From Agathobacter sp. (lineage in GTDB: Bacteria; Bacillota; Clostridia; Lachnospirales; Lachnospiraceae): DNA of 53,998 nt. The stretch covers positions 1-53,998 of the forward strand of contig JALFLB010000047.1 of NCBI GenBank assembly GCA_022775045.1. Reading direction: 5' to 3'. A program made the translations under genes and the position numbers. The notes below the pieces were generated by a model. It was not told the origin of the DNA. It was given only the letters and a program-made list of their open reading frames with translations, and searched no databases. Within the stretch, counting starts at the first letter, position 1; every line of letters starts with the position of its first letter. Below are positions 17,104-25,938 of the stretch, piece after piece.

Positions 17104-18163
17104 ATGAATATACAAATTACGGAGTCAGAATATCAAAAATTAATCAAGCTTTCACGTATGGCGAATATGATGCTGTTATGTTCTCATGTCTATTTACTGA
17201 TTATGTTTTCTGTCATGCATATTGTCTGGATGATCGGAGCAAATTTGATTAGTATTGTTGTTTATGCATTAAATTTCTTTTGGCCTCCATCAAAGCTTAA
17301 AAGTATGTTCATTTGCGTTTATGTGGAAATTTTATTACATATGATTCTGGCAATTGGAGTCGTTGGCTGGAGCTGTGGATTTCAATTGTATTCGTTTGCA
17401 TTGATTTTGACAATCTATTATGGCGATTATATTTGTGTGAAATTGAATGGAAAAAGGATGTATCCACGGAGAATCAGTATTGGCGTTGCAATGCTTTATG
17501 TGTTGCTGTATCTGGCTTCCCATTGGGTGGAACCGCTTTGCCCACTGGATAACCCTAATATGTATCCGTTGCTTTATCTTGTAAATGCATTGTTTGTAAT
17601 TGTTTTTTTCATTATTTATGTGGAGAATTTTGAATGTATTGTATTACAGACGGAAACTCGTCTTGTGGAGGCAGCTGAGAAGGATGAACTGACAGGCATG
17701 AGCAATCGAAGGAACATGCAGACAAGCCTGAATGAACTGTTTTACAGAAAAGACCAGGTTGAAGAAATCTCTATTGCAATTTTGGATATTGATGATTTTA
17801 AGCACGTTAACGATATCTATGGCCATAATGCCGGAGATTTTATTTTAAAAGGTGTTGCTCAGAAGATTTACGGGAAAGAGTCAGAAAGTATTCATACCTG
17901 CCGGTGGGGGGGGAGAAGAATTTCTGATGTTGTCTGTGGGAGAGAAAGCTTATGAGAATCTGTCTGCAGCAATTCAAAAGGTGCTGGAAGAAGTGCGGAA
18001 CGAAAAGTATCAATATGAAGATAACTGTATTGGAGTTACGGTTTCAGCAGGTGTTTCAAAGTGGAGTGGAAAAGAAAAGTTTGAACATACCATCAGCAGG
18101 GCAGACGGATACCTTTATGAGGCGAAAGAAAGGGGAAAAGATCAGTATGTTGGTGATATGTAG
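17104..18163 (+). pseudogene. Membrane diguanylate cyclase (GGDEF), frameshifted in a G8 run
   Basis: A putative c-di-GMP synthase gene split into two frames. The first part (17104-17955 in frame) has about six transmembrane helices (residues 20-180), then DELTGMSNRRNM and AILDIDDFKHVNDIYGHNAGD of a GGDEF domain. It runs through CRWGG into a short wrong-frame tail. The rest, EEFLMLSVGEKAY through SRADGYLYEAKERGKDQYV, is in frame +2 and ends at 18163. Removing one G from the eight at 17906-17913 restores the active-site motif GGEEF and a 352-residue protein. No RxxD inhibitory site is seen before the motif. It could be a true null allele, a phase-variable tract, slippage, or a sequencing error. 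Confidence 0.85.
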
Positions 18164-18164
18164 G

Positions 18165-18193
18165 TTGCTTTTCCAACTATAGAAGATTATAAT
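18165..18193 (+). promoter_or_regulatory. Predicted zapA promoter
   Basis: TTGCTT (18165-18170), a 17-base spacer and a perfect TATAAT (18188-18193), about 36 bases before the zapA start, directly after the cyclase gene. Confidence 0.65.
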
Positions 18194-18228
18194 ACTGGAT
18201 ATGGTACAAGAGAACTGGAGGATACGAT

Positions 18229-18678
18229 ATGTCAGCTAAGACAAGTGCCGAAGTGGTAATTGATGGAAAAGTTTATACATTGAGCGGTTATGAGGGAGAA
18301 GAATATCTCCAGAAGGTCGCTGCTTATATCAACAGTAAGATCAGCGAGTTTGAAGAAATAGAGGAATACCGGCATATTCCACTTAACATGAAAAACACAT
18401 TGATCCAGCTCAATATCGCAGATGACTATTTCAAAGCAAAGGCGCAGGTGGAAAAGCTAGAACGTGATATTGAAAATAAGGACAAGGAAATTTATGATTT
18501 AAAACATGATCTTATTTCAAATCAGATCAAGACGGAGAGCGCGGAGGAATCTATAAAACAGCTGGAAGCAGAAAATAAAGAATTGCTCTTAAACAAAACA
18601 CGCCTGGAGGCGGCTCTTGAGGATAAACTTTTGGATGGGAAAACAGATGCGAAAACAAATACAAAGCGCAAGACCTGA
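18229..18678 (+). CDS. zapA: Cell division protein ZapA-like
   Basis: A 149-residue protein of the ZapA family, which binds and bundles FtsZ at midcell. The N-terminal globular part has AEVVIDGKVYTLSGYEGEEY and residues about 70-135 form a long coiled coil (AQVEKLERDIENKDKEIYDL). It is longer than the roughly 85-105-residue Bacillus protein, with an extended coil and a lysine- and threonine-rich end. CTGGAGG precedes the ATG. It has its own promoter and terminator, so it is probably monocistronic. Confidence 0.88.
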   Translation: MSAKTSAEVVIDGKVYTLSGYEGEEYLQKVAAYINSKISEFEEIEEYRHIPLNMKNTLIQLNIADDYFKAKAQVEKLERDIENKDKEIYDLKHDLISNQIKTESAEESIKQLEAENKELLLNKTRLEAALEDKLLDGKTDAKTNTKRKT

Positions 18679-18695
18679 GGTCTTGTGCTTTTTTA
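18663..18695 (+). terminator. Intrinsic terminator after zapA
   Basis: AAAGCGCAAGAC (18663-18674) pairs with GTCTTGTGCTTT (18680-18691) with a short loop and a T6 run. The hairpin contains the zapA stop codon. Confidence 0.85.
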
Positions 18696-18742
18696 ACAGA
18701 AAATTAAGGAACCTTTTTGATGCTACTTAACACAAGATATAG

Positions 18743-18748
18743 TATAAT
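18743..18748 (+). promoter_or_regulatory. Possible -10 element for the U32 gene
   Basis: A perfect TATAAT at 18743-18748 lies in the gap after the zapA terminator. The best -35 (TTGATG near 18717) is 20 bases away, which is long. The implied transcript start is very close to the ATGs at 18756 and 18768. Confidence 0.35.
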
Positions 18749-18767
18749 AGGTAACATGGAATTGATT

Positions 18768-20981
18768 ATGAATAATAAAAAAGATAAATTGAATATATTT
18801 GAACTGCTTGCACCGGCCGGGTCTTTTGAAATTATGAAAGCGGTAATTGCTGCCGGAGCAGATGCGGTATATGTTGGTGGAGATTTATTTGGGGCACGGG
18901 CATACGCAAATAATTTTTCCAGAGAGGAATTGTTAGAGGCAATTGATTATGCGCATCTGCATGGGAAAAAGCTTTATCTTACGGTAAATACGTTGTTGAA
19001 AAATGAGGAAATGGGACAGCTTTATGATTATCTTCTTCCTTTTTATGAGAGAGGACTTGATGCCGTGCTTGTACAGGATTTCGGGGTCCTTTTATTTGTC
19101 AGGAAATATTTTCCAGATCTTCCGATCCATACAAGTACGCAGATGACGGTGACGGGGGTCGCAGGAGCAAGGCTGATGCAGAGTCTTGGGGTAGAACGAA
19201 TTGTGATGGCCCGGGAAATGTCTTTGGAAGAAATGAAGCAAATTCATGAAGAGACAGGTATGGAATTGGAAGCCTTTGTACACGGTGCACTCTGTTATTG
19301 TTATTCCGGGCAGTGTCTGTTTAGCAGTTTGCTTGGTGGAAGAAGCGGTAACCGCGGGCGCTGTGCGCAACCCTGCCGGTTGGCATATGAGATATTGGAT
19401 GAAAAGCAGGAGGCTTATCAAAAAGAGACTTTTGCTCTAAGTCTGAAAGATATGTGTGGTATTGAAGATTTGAATAAGCTACGCAATGCCGGTGTATACT
19501 CTCTTAAGATTGAGGGACGAATGAAGCAGGTTTCCTATGCAGCAGGAGTTGTTTCTTTTTACCGCAAATATATTGATATGCTCCTAAAGGCAGATGAAAA
19601 GGATACGTTTTCGGTTGATCCAAAGGATATTCGCGATATCATGGATCTCGGAAATCGCTGCGGGTTTACAGATGGGTACTACAGCAGACACAACGGTCCG
19701 GATATGGTTACCTTTGTAAAGCCAAGCTATGAGAAAGCCAATGAGGAATTGCAAAAGCGGATTATCAAACAGTATGGAAATAAGGATGAGAGAATCGCAG
19801 TAGAGGGAAAAGTGACGCTGCATTTGCATACGCCAGCTACTTATGAAGTAAGTGCCGGAGAAATACAGATCTGTGTCACCGGCATGGAAGTGATGCCTGC
19901 TCAGAAAAAACCATTGATGGAGGAAGAAATTAAACTCCGTATGGGAAAAACAGGTGACACACCGTTTTATATGAGTTCTATTACAGTTGATCTGGATCAG
20001 CAGATATTTCTTCCCAATGGAGCTTTAAATAAGTTACGAAGAGAGGCTCTTTCTCAACTGAAAGAACAGTTCCTTCATACCTACCGCAGGATGAATTGCG
20101 TGGAGCGACCAGAGCCTCTTGTGGAAAAATGTGCCACGGAAAACCAGATGCCGCCACGAATTGTCTGTCTGGCAGAGAATCGTAAGGTGATTCCGGCTAT
20201 CATAAAGAAAGCTTTTGTATCCGCTGTTTATCTTGAACTTGCCGCCTACTCGAATCTGCAGTTAATGGTAGAACTGAAAGAGGATGTGGCACGAATTCGA
20301 GCCGCAGAAAAAGAAGTTTTTTTTGCGATGCCCCGCATTTTCCGACAGCATACTGCAGAACAATTCGAAAAAATGCTGGAAGAAATCCGGGGATTATCGC
20401 CGGATGGATTTCTTGTGCGTACTTATGAAGAGATTGCCTGGGTAAAAAAGAATTTTCCAGACAGCATCATGTTGACGGATCATAATCTGTATACGTATAA
20501 TGATTGGGCTTGTGATGCTTTTGCCCGGCAGAACGTTGTGCGAAACACGGTTCCGCTGGAACTGAACCGAAGTGAGATTATTCATCGGAATAATCAGTCA
20601 AGTGAAATGATTGTTTACGGATATTATCCACTGATGACAAGTGCTCAATGTGTACACAAAAACACAAAGGGATGTGATACAACACCAACCATTTGTTACC
20701 TTCGGGATCGGTATAAAGTAAAATTCGCGGTAAAAAATTATTGCAGTGTCTGCTACAACGTAATTTATAATTCTTTGCCGGTGATGCTCTTTTCTCACTT
20801 GCAGGAACTGCAGAGAACTGGAATTCAAAATTTTCGTCTTGATTTTATATTGGAAGACTGTAAGCGGACAGAGGAAATCTTAGATCTGTTGGAGGCATTT
20901 ATGAAAAACCCAAATGCAGAGTATCCAAAGAAATGGCAGAACGCCTATACAAATGGACATTATAAAAGAGGAGTAGAATAA
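18768..20981 (+). CDS. U32 family protein (RlhA/TrhP-like), long form
   Basis: A 737-residue member of the family labelled peptidase U32, whose studied members RlhA and TrhP hydroxylate rRNA or tRNA rather than cleave proteins. It starts FELLAPAGSFEIMKAVIAAG, and the family signature with cysteines lies in EAFVHGALCYCYSGQCLFSS and GNRGRCAQPC. The C-terminal half (about 380-735) contains YGYYPLMTSAQC and KNYCSVCYNVIYNSLPV, matching the longer form with an extra C-terminal domain. The start is uncertain: ATG 18768 has GGA eight bases upstream; ATG 18756 and TTG 18717 are alternatives. Two bases separate it from the ftsW-like gene. Confidence 0.85.
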   Translation: MNNKKDKLNIFELLAPAGSFEIMKAVIAAGADAVYVGGDLFGARAYANNFSREELLEAIDYAHLHGKKLYLTVNTLLKNEEMGQLYDYLLPFYERGLDAVLVQDFGVLLFVRKYFPDLPIHTSTQMTVTGVAGARLMQSLGVERIVMAREMSLEEMKQIHEETGMELEAFVHGALCYCYSGQCLFSSLLGGRSGNRGRCAQPCRLAYEILDEKQEAYQKETFALSLKDMCGIEDLNKLRNAGVYSLKIEGRMKQVSYAAGVVSFYRKYIDMLLKADEKDTFSVDPKDIRDIMDLGNRCGFTDGYYSRHNGPDMVTFVKPSYEKANEELQKRIIKQYGNKDERIAVEGKVTLHLHTPATYEVSAGEIQICVTGMEVMPAQKKPLMEEEIKLRMGKTGDTPFYMSSITVDLDQQIFLPNGALNKLRREALSQLKEQFLHTYRRMNCVERPEPLVEKCATENQMPPRIVCLAENRKVIPAIIKKAFVSAVYLELAAYSNLQLMVELKEDVARIRAAEKEVFFAMPRIFRQHTAEQFEKMLEEIRGLSPDGFLVRTYEEIAWVKKNFPDSIMLTDHNLYTYNDWACDAFARQNVVRNTVPLELNRSEIIHRNNQSSEMIVYGYYPLMTSAQCVHKNTKGCDTTPTICYLRDRYKVKFAVKNYCSVCYNVIYNSLPVMLFSHLQELQRTGIQNFRLDFILEDCKRTEEILDLLEAFMKNPNAEYPKKWQNAYTNGHYKRGVE

Positions 20982-20982
20982 T

Positions 20983-22356
20983 ATGGTACATCTGGTTGTA
21001 GAGGCATCCAAATATTTGATGATTTTACTTTTCCTGATCTATACATTTGAGTGCTTTCATGTTTTTAAATACAATGGGGATGTGGAGGAACAGCGTCATA
21101 TCTACCGGGTACAAAGAGGGCTTTTATTTTCCATTCACTTTGATGCTTTTTTAGTGTTGTATCTGACCACCTACAATGTGCAGATAATTGGATTTTATCT
21201 GATGCAACTGATAGTATTACTTGCAATCATAGTATCCTATCATCTGTTTTATAAACATGCTTCTGAGCTTGTGCTTAATAATATGTGCATGTTGATTTCA
21301 ATCGGATTCATCATTCTTACAAGGATCTCTTTTGAACAGGCATTCAGGCAATTTATTTTTGTCTGTGCAGGATTCATTATTTCTTTATTGATTCCGTTAG
21401 TATTGCAAAATATGTCCTTGTTCCGTAAATTGACATGGGTTTATATCGTGCTTGGTGTTGGAGCGCTTGCTGCAGTTGCGGTTGCAGGACAGACGAGCTA
21501 TGGTGCAAAGCTTTCCTTGTCGATCGCTGGAATTTCCATTCAGCCGTCGGAGTTTGTAAAAATCCTTTTTGTACTCTATATTGCATCCATGCTGTATCGG
21601 CGGCAGGACTTTCATCAGGTGCTTCTTACCAGTATATGCTCAGCATTGTTTGTCCTTATTCTGGTGGCATCGAAAGACCTTGGCGGGGCACTGTTATATT
21701 TTTTTACTTACCTTGTCATGATTTATGTCGCAACACGTCGGTTTACATACTTTGGTGCAGGAGTTCTGGCGCTGACAGTGGCGGCAGTGGTTGGATACCG
21801 GTTATTTTCCCATGTACAGACACGTGTTCTGGCATGGTCAGATCCGCTTAGCGTAATTGACAATGCGGGATACCAGATCTGTCAGTCCCTCTTTGCAATC
21901 GGAACTGGAGGCTGGTTCGGTCTTGGACTAGGACAGGGAATGCCGCAGAAAATTCCGGTTGTAACAAAAGATTTTGTCTTTGCTGCAATCTCGGAGGAAC
22001 TTGGAGGAATCTTTGCGATATGCCTGATTATGGTTTGTGTAAGCTGTTTTTTTATGATCATAAATGTAGCAATGAATTTGCGGGATAATTTTTACCGACT
22101 GACTGCTGTAGGACTTGGTACTTTGTATGCACTACAGGTATTTCTTACAATTGGTGGTGTCATTAAGTTTATTCCATCTACCGGTGTTACATTGCCGCTT
22201 GTCAGTTACGGTGGCAGTTCGCTGCTTTCCACCATGATTGTATTCGGGATTATTCAGGGGCTTTATATCATGCAGTTTGATAACCGGGTGCAGAAAAAGG
22301 AACAAAAACTGAAGGGAGGGAAAAAAGGTGCGAAAAGGAAAGACACAAAGGAATAA
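20983..22356 (+). CDS. SEDS-family glycan polymerase (FtsW/RodA/SpoVE-like)
   Basis: A 457-residue polytopic membrane protein. The SEDS core has GQTSYGAKLSLSIAGISIQP, SEFVKILFVLY, ASKDLGGALLYFF (with the conserved aspartate), TKDFVFAAISEELG and GVTLPLVSYGGSSLLS, so it is expected to polymerise peptidoglycan. About 100 extra N-terminal residues contain additional hydrophobic segments before the core. The C-terminal tail is strongly basic (KKEQKLKGGKKGAKRK). It overlaps the following penicillin-binding protein gene by 29 bases, which indicates a dedicated SEDS/PBP pair. Whether it acts in division, elongation or sporulation cannot be decided from sequence alone. Confidence 0.9.
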   Translation: MVHLVVEASKYLMILLFLIYTFECFHVFKYNGDVEEQRHIYRVQRGLLFSIHFDAFLVLYLTTYNVQIIGFYLMQLIVLLAIIVSYHLFYKHASELVLNNMCMLISIGFIILTRISFEQAFRQFIFVCAGFIISLLIPLVLQNMSLFRKLTWVYIVLGVGALAAVAVAGQTSYGAKLSLSIAGISIQPSEFVKILFVLYIASMLYRRQDFHQVLLTSICSALFVLILVASKDLGGALLYFFTYLVMIYVATRRFTYFGAGVLALTVAAVVGYRLFSHVQTRVLAWSDPLSVIDNAGYQICQSLFAIGTGGWFGLGLGQGMPQKIPVVTKDFVFAAISEELGGIFAICLIMVCVSCFFMIINVAMNLRDNFYRLTAVGLGTLYALQVFLTIGGVIKFIPSTGVTLPLVSYGGSSLLSTMIVFGIIQGLYIMQFDNRVQKKEQKLKGGKKGAKRKDTKE

Positions 22357-23749
22357 AGAATTTCTTGTTATTATGTACCTGTTTTTAGGGCTATTTCTGG
22401 CAATGATGGTTTATTTTGTGTATTTTCAGGTATATAAGAGTGAAGCATTTATCAATAGTCCTTATAATTCCCTGCAGGATCTCTTTTCTGAGCATGTGGT
22501 GAGAGGTGATATTTTGTCTGCTGACGGGGAAGTTCTTGCAACTACAAAGGTGAATGATGATGGAACAGAGCATCGTGATTATCCTTACGGGCGTATGTTC
22601 TCTCATGCAGTTGGCTATGCAGTCAATGGAAAAGCAGGACTTGAAAATCAGGAAAATTTTTCTATGCTTCGTTCCCACGAGTTTATTTTGACGAGGGTCG
22701 CAGATGACCTTGCAGGAGGAAAAAGTCAGGGAGACAATGTGGTTACAACATTGGACACGCAGATTCAGAAAATTGCTTATGAGGCACTGGGTAACTATGA
22801 CGGAGCTGTGATTGTGATGGAACCCAGGACAGGAAAAATTCTTGCAATGGTTTCCAAGCCGGACTATGATCCCAACACAGTTAAGACTGATTGGGATTCT
22901 CTCACCGCAGAAGGAAGTACCGCTTTATATAACCGGGCAACACAGGGAAAATATGCGCCGGGGTCTGTGTTTAAAATTTTTACCACATTGGAATTTTATC
23001 GGGAAAATCCTGAATCATATAACACATATCAATATGATTGTAATGGAGCATTTACAGTAGATGGACAGACAATTCACTGTGCCGGAAACAAACAGCACGG
23101 AGAGGAAACTTTACAGACATCCTTTGCGAATTCCTGCAATTCTTCTTTTGCAAGCTTATCCTTGTCACTTGATCGCAGTAAATTCCAGAACACTTGTGAT
23201 TCCCTGCTGTTTAATCAAAATCTTCCAATCGCGTTTGAGTCTTCAAAGAGCAGTTTCTCGTTGACCGGAAAAGATTCGAAGGCCATGGTTATGGAGACGG
23301 GGATTGGACAGGGAAAGACATTGGTATCTCCACTTCATATGTTGCTTATCGTCAGTGCCATTGATAATGATGGAGTATTGATGACACCTTATCTGGTGGA
23401 TCATATTCAGAATGTTTCGGGAGTAGAAGTAAGTGCCAATAAACCGAAAGAGTATGCGGCGCTGATGACGGAAAAGGAAGCACAATTTCTACAGGAGTAT
23501 ATGCGTTCTGTAGTGACGGATGGAACAGGCGGCAAGCTTGCAGGACAATCCTATGAGGCAGCCGGGAAGACAGGAACTGCACAGGTTTCTGATTCAACCG
23601 ATCAGACGAATGCGTGGTTTGTAGGTTATGCGGCAAAGGAGGGGTATGAGGATATCGCAGTTGCAGTTATTGTGGAAAACAGCGGTGCAGGAAGTACCTA
23701 TGCGGTTCCGATTGCAAAGAAGATATTTGACGTATATTTTAACAGATGA
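22328..23749 (+). CDS. Class B penicillin-binding protein (transpeptidase)
   Basis: A 473-residue protein with an N-terminal membrane anchor (about 12-34), a short dimerisation region (RGDILSADGEVLATT, YAVNGKAGLENQ) and a transpeptidase domain with all three motifs: S213-V-F-K216, S269-C-N271 and K414-T-G416. The short N-terminal part resembles PbpA-type partners of SEDS proteins. It starts with GTG 22328 after a GGGAGGG site and overlaps the SEDS gene, so the two probably form one cell-wall synthase. It should be a target of beta-lactams. Confidence 0.93.
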   Translation: MRKGKTQRNKEFLVIMYLFLGLFLAMMVYFVYFQVYKSEAFINSPYNSLQDLFSEHVVRGDILSADGEVLATTKVNDDGTEHRDYPYGRMFSHAVGYAVNGKAGLENQENFSMLRSHEFILTRVADDLAGGKSQGDNVVTTLDTQIQKIAYEALGNYDGAVIVMEPRTGKILAMVSKPDYDPNTVKTDWDSLTAEGSTALYNRATQGKYAPGSVFKIFTTLEFYRENPESYNTYQYDCNGAFTVDGQTIHCAGNKQHGEETLQTSFANSCNSSFASLSLSLDRSKFQNTCDSLLFNQNLPIAFESSKSSFSLTGKDSKAMVMETGIGQGKTLVSPLHMLLIVSAIDNDGVLMTPYLVDHIQNVSGVEVSANKPKEYAALMTEKEAQFLQEYMRSVVTDGTGGKLAGQSYEAAGKTGTAQVSDSTDQTNAWFVGYAAKEGYEDIAVAVIVENSGAGSTYAVPIAKKIFDVYFNR

Positions 23750-23792
23750 TATACTCATTTAAGGACAGAGGTCGTACACAGGAGGGATTGCA

Positions 23793-24245
23793 ATGATCGA
23801 AGCAACAAGCTGTGGCGGTGTGGTAATTTTTCGTGGTAAGATTTTACTTCTGTATAAAAACTACAGAAATAAGTATGAAGGCTGGGTTCTCCCCAAGGGT
23901 ACTGTTGAACCGGGAGAGGAATATAAGGATACGGCAATTCGGGAAGTAAAAGAAGAAACCGGAGCAACCGCAACCATTATCCAATATGTAGGCAAGACCC
24001 AATATACATTTACAGTTCCGGAAGATACGGTGGAAAAGGAAGTTCACTGGTATTTGATGATGGGCGAAAGTTATTATAGCAAGCCACAAAGAGAAGAGTA
24101 TTTTGTAGACTCTGGTTTTTATAAGTATCATGAGGCTTACCATCTGCTCAAGTTCGCAAATGAGAAACAGATCTTAGAAAAAGCATATAACGAATATCTG
24201 GATCTGAAAAAAAGCAATTTGTGGGGCACTCACAAATACTATTAA
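23793..24245 (+). CDS. Nudix hydrolase
   Basis: A 150-residue Nudix-fold hydrolase. The Nudix box is complete: G-T-V-E-P-G-E-E...REVKEETGA at about residues 34-56, so it should cleave a nucleoside diphosphate linked to another group. The general shape (SCGGVVIFRGKILLLYKNYR, then KGTVEPGE) resembles diadenosine polyphosphate hydrolases, but the substrate cannot be assigned. A strong AGGAGGG site precedes the ATG. The C-terminal tail of about 30 residues is charged. It begins 43 bases after the penicillin-binding protein. Confidence 0.88.
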   Translation: MIEATSCGGVVIFRGKILLLYKNYRNKYEGWVLPKGTVEPGEEYKDTAIREVKEETGATATIIQYVGKTQYTFTVPEDTVEKEVHWYLMMGESYYSKPQREEYFVDSGFYKYHEAYHLLKFANEKQILEKAYNEYLDLKKSNLWGTHKYY

Positions 24246-24276
24246 TGGACCTGGTGTTTGATGGAAAGGACTGTGC

Positions 24277-24603
24277 ATGGAATGGTACCGTAATCTTTAT
24301 GTTGGAGATTCGATTGCAAATAAGGTAAACCAAATCAAATGGAAAATCAATCATAATGCGGGCACAATTTCTGTTTATGTAATTGCCTTTGCATCCAATC
24401 CTGACAATCTGCTGGACATTATTCCGGCTTGGGAAGTGATGCAGAAGCATTATCCCAAGAGAGGAATCAAGATCATCGGTCTTGCAAAGGGCTATGAGGA
24501 AGCTTTGGAACTGGTGCGCAGAATCATTGATGAAACATACCAGAAGACCGGAGATGTGGATGTATGGTCTTATCTTAAGGAAGAGCGGAGGAAAGCAACA
24601 TGA
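24277..24603 (+). CDS. Conserved hypothetical protein, 108 residues
   Basis: I do not recognise a named family. The 108-residue protein looks globular, with alternating beta and alpha segments: GTISVYVIAFASNPDNLLDI, then KRGIKIIGLAKGYEEALELV and a charged C-terminal helix. There is no signal peptide or membrane segment. A GGAAAGGA site stands before the ATG, and the stop overlaps the DUF2953 start by four bases (ATGA), so it is translated with that gene. The neighbourhood (DUF2953, gerW) suggests a sporulation- or envelope-linked operon; this is inference. Confidence 0.8.
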   Translation: MEWYRNLYVGDSIANKVNQIKWKINHNAGTISVYVIAFASNPDNLLDIIPAWEVMQKHYPKRGIKIIGLAKGYEEALELVRRIIDETYQKTGDVDVWSYLKEERRKAT

Positions 24604-25442
24604 GTATAGTTCTTCTTATTTTTAAGATTCTTGGCATGATTCTTCTGGTTTTGCTGGCGTTGGTTTTAATACTGGTTTTTCTTGTCCTTTTTTGTCCAAT
24701 CACATACCGGATAAAGGGCAGTTATCATGAAAAAGTGCTCAAGCTACATGTCCGCGTTTTTTGGCCAGGCTGCCTGCTTGGCATGTTTGCAGATGCAGAC
24801 GATGGAAATTTTCACATGTATCTGCGTATACTGGGGCTTCGAAAATCTTTTTCGAAGCATGATAATCTGGAAGATTTTGAAGATACTATAGCCAATGACA
24901 GGATGAAAACTGAGATGGCTGCAAAGGAAAAAGTGAAGGATCTGACAGAAATTCAGGAAGTTAGTGCAGAGAGGGTGGCAGACCACGGACTTCATGAAGA
25001 GTCAGAAGATAGAAATTTTGCAAAGATAAAGCAGGTGATATCAAATCTAGTTCATGCTTTGAAAAATTTCAATGACACGCGTGAGCGAATTGCGCAATTC
25101 ATGCAGGATTCGCAATCCAGGGCGGCATTTCGGAAGATATGGGATAAAATAGTTTATTTATTTAAGAAGATTAAGCCGCACAAGCTGAATCTTATACTGA
25201 AATATTCTACTGGTTCTCCGGATACGACAGGAGAACTTCTTGGCATTCTTGCTATGTTGCCCATGGGCTATCAGAATCGCTGGAACATTGCGCCGGATTT
25301 TGTCTCGGAGGAATTATATGCAGAGGCTGATTTTGATGTGAGAGGTCATCTTTTAGGAATTTGGCTCTTGCAGGCGTTACTTGGAATTCTGCTTGATAAG
25401 AATTGCCAGAAACTATATAATAAAATAAGATCAAAACATTAG
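24600..25442 (+). CDS. DUF2953 domain-containing membrane protein
   Basis: A 280-residue protein with an N-terminal membrane helix (about 4-30), CPITYRIKGSYHEKVLKLHV, a charged variable middle (about 95-170), and a C-terminal region (KPHKLNLILKYSTGSPDTTG) typical of DUF2953. In Bacillus the DUF2953 gene ytfI sits directly before ytfJ/gerW; the same order occurs here. The molecular function is unknown. It starts within the stop of the preceding gene and ends 18 bases before gerW. Confidence 0.85.
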   Translation: MSIVLLIFKILGMILLVLLALVLILVFLVLFCPITYRIKGSYHEKVLKLHVRVFWPGCLLGMFADADDGNFHMYLRILGLRKSFSKHDNLEDFEDTIANDRMKTEMAAKEKVKDLTEIQEVSAERVADHGLHEESEDRNFAKIKQVISNLVHALKNFNDTRERIAQFMQDSQSRAAFRKIWDKIVYLFKKIKPHKLNLILKYSTGSPDTTGELLGILAMLPMGYQNRWNIAPDFVSEELYAEADFDVRGHLLGIWLLQALLGILLDKNCQKLYNKIRSKH

Positions 25443-25460
25443 AGTTTGGGAGGTGTCATA

Positions 25461-25880
25461 ATGGCAGATAACAGTTTTCATAATACGATAGAATCCCTGT
25501 TTAAAGGAATGGACAGTTTTATCACGACCAAAACGGTTGTTGGTGATGCCGTTCATATCGGGGATACAATTATTCTTCCGCTTGTGGATGTCTCATTTGG
25601 TGTGGCAGCCGGAGCGTTTGCAGAGGAGAAGAAAAATAACGGAGCTGGAGGTATGGGCGGTAAGATCAATCCAAGCGCTGTGCTGGTGATTCAGAACGGA
25701 GTGACAAAGTTGGTCAACATTAAGAATCAGGATGGGATTACAAAGATTCTGGATATGGTTCCGGATTTTGTTAATAAATTTACATCAGGGAAAGTTGATA
25801 GCGAAGCAGATGTGATTTTAGGCGAAGAGGACCAGAGTAAAAATCCGGACAAGCAGACCGATCATTCTACAGCAGAATAA
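25461..25880 (+). CDS. gerW: GerW/YtfJ family sporulation protein
   Basis: A 139-residue member of the GerW (YtfJ) family, linked to spore formation and germination in Bacillus. Recognisable parts are the N-terminal helix SFHNTIESLFKGMDSFITTK, VGDAVHIGDTIILPLVDVSF, a glycine-rich NNGAGGMGGKINPSAVLVI, and a polar C-terminal tail. Start ATG 25461 follows a GGGAGGTG site. A strong terminator follows at 25897. The gene supports an endospore-forming host, though GerW-like proteins also occur in some non-sporulating relatives. Confidence 0.9.
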   Translation: MADNSFHNTIESLFKGMDSFITTKTVVGDAVHIGDTIILPLVDVSFGVAAGAFAEEKKNNGAGGMGGKINPSAVLVIQNGVTKLVNIKNQDGITKILDMVPDFVNKFTSGKVDSEADVILGEEDQSKNPDKQTDHSTAE

Positions 25881-25896
25881 TGATATTTTATCAAAG

Positions 25897-25929
25897 AAAG
25901 CATATATTATAAGTAATATATGCTTTTTT
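25897..25929 (+). terminator. Intrinsic terminator after gerW
   Basis: AAAGCATATATTA (25897-25909) pairs with TAATATATGCTTT (25914-25926) around a 4-base loop, ending in T6. Confidence 0.85.
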
Positions 25930-25938
25930 GGTGGGAAT

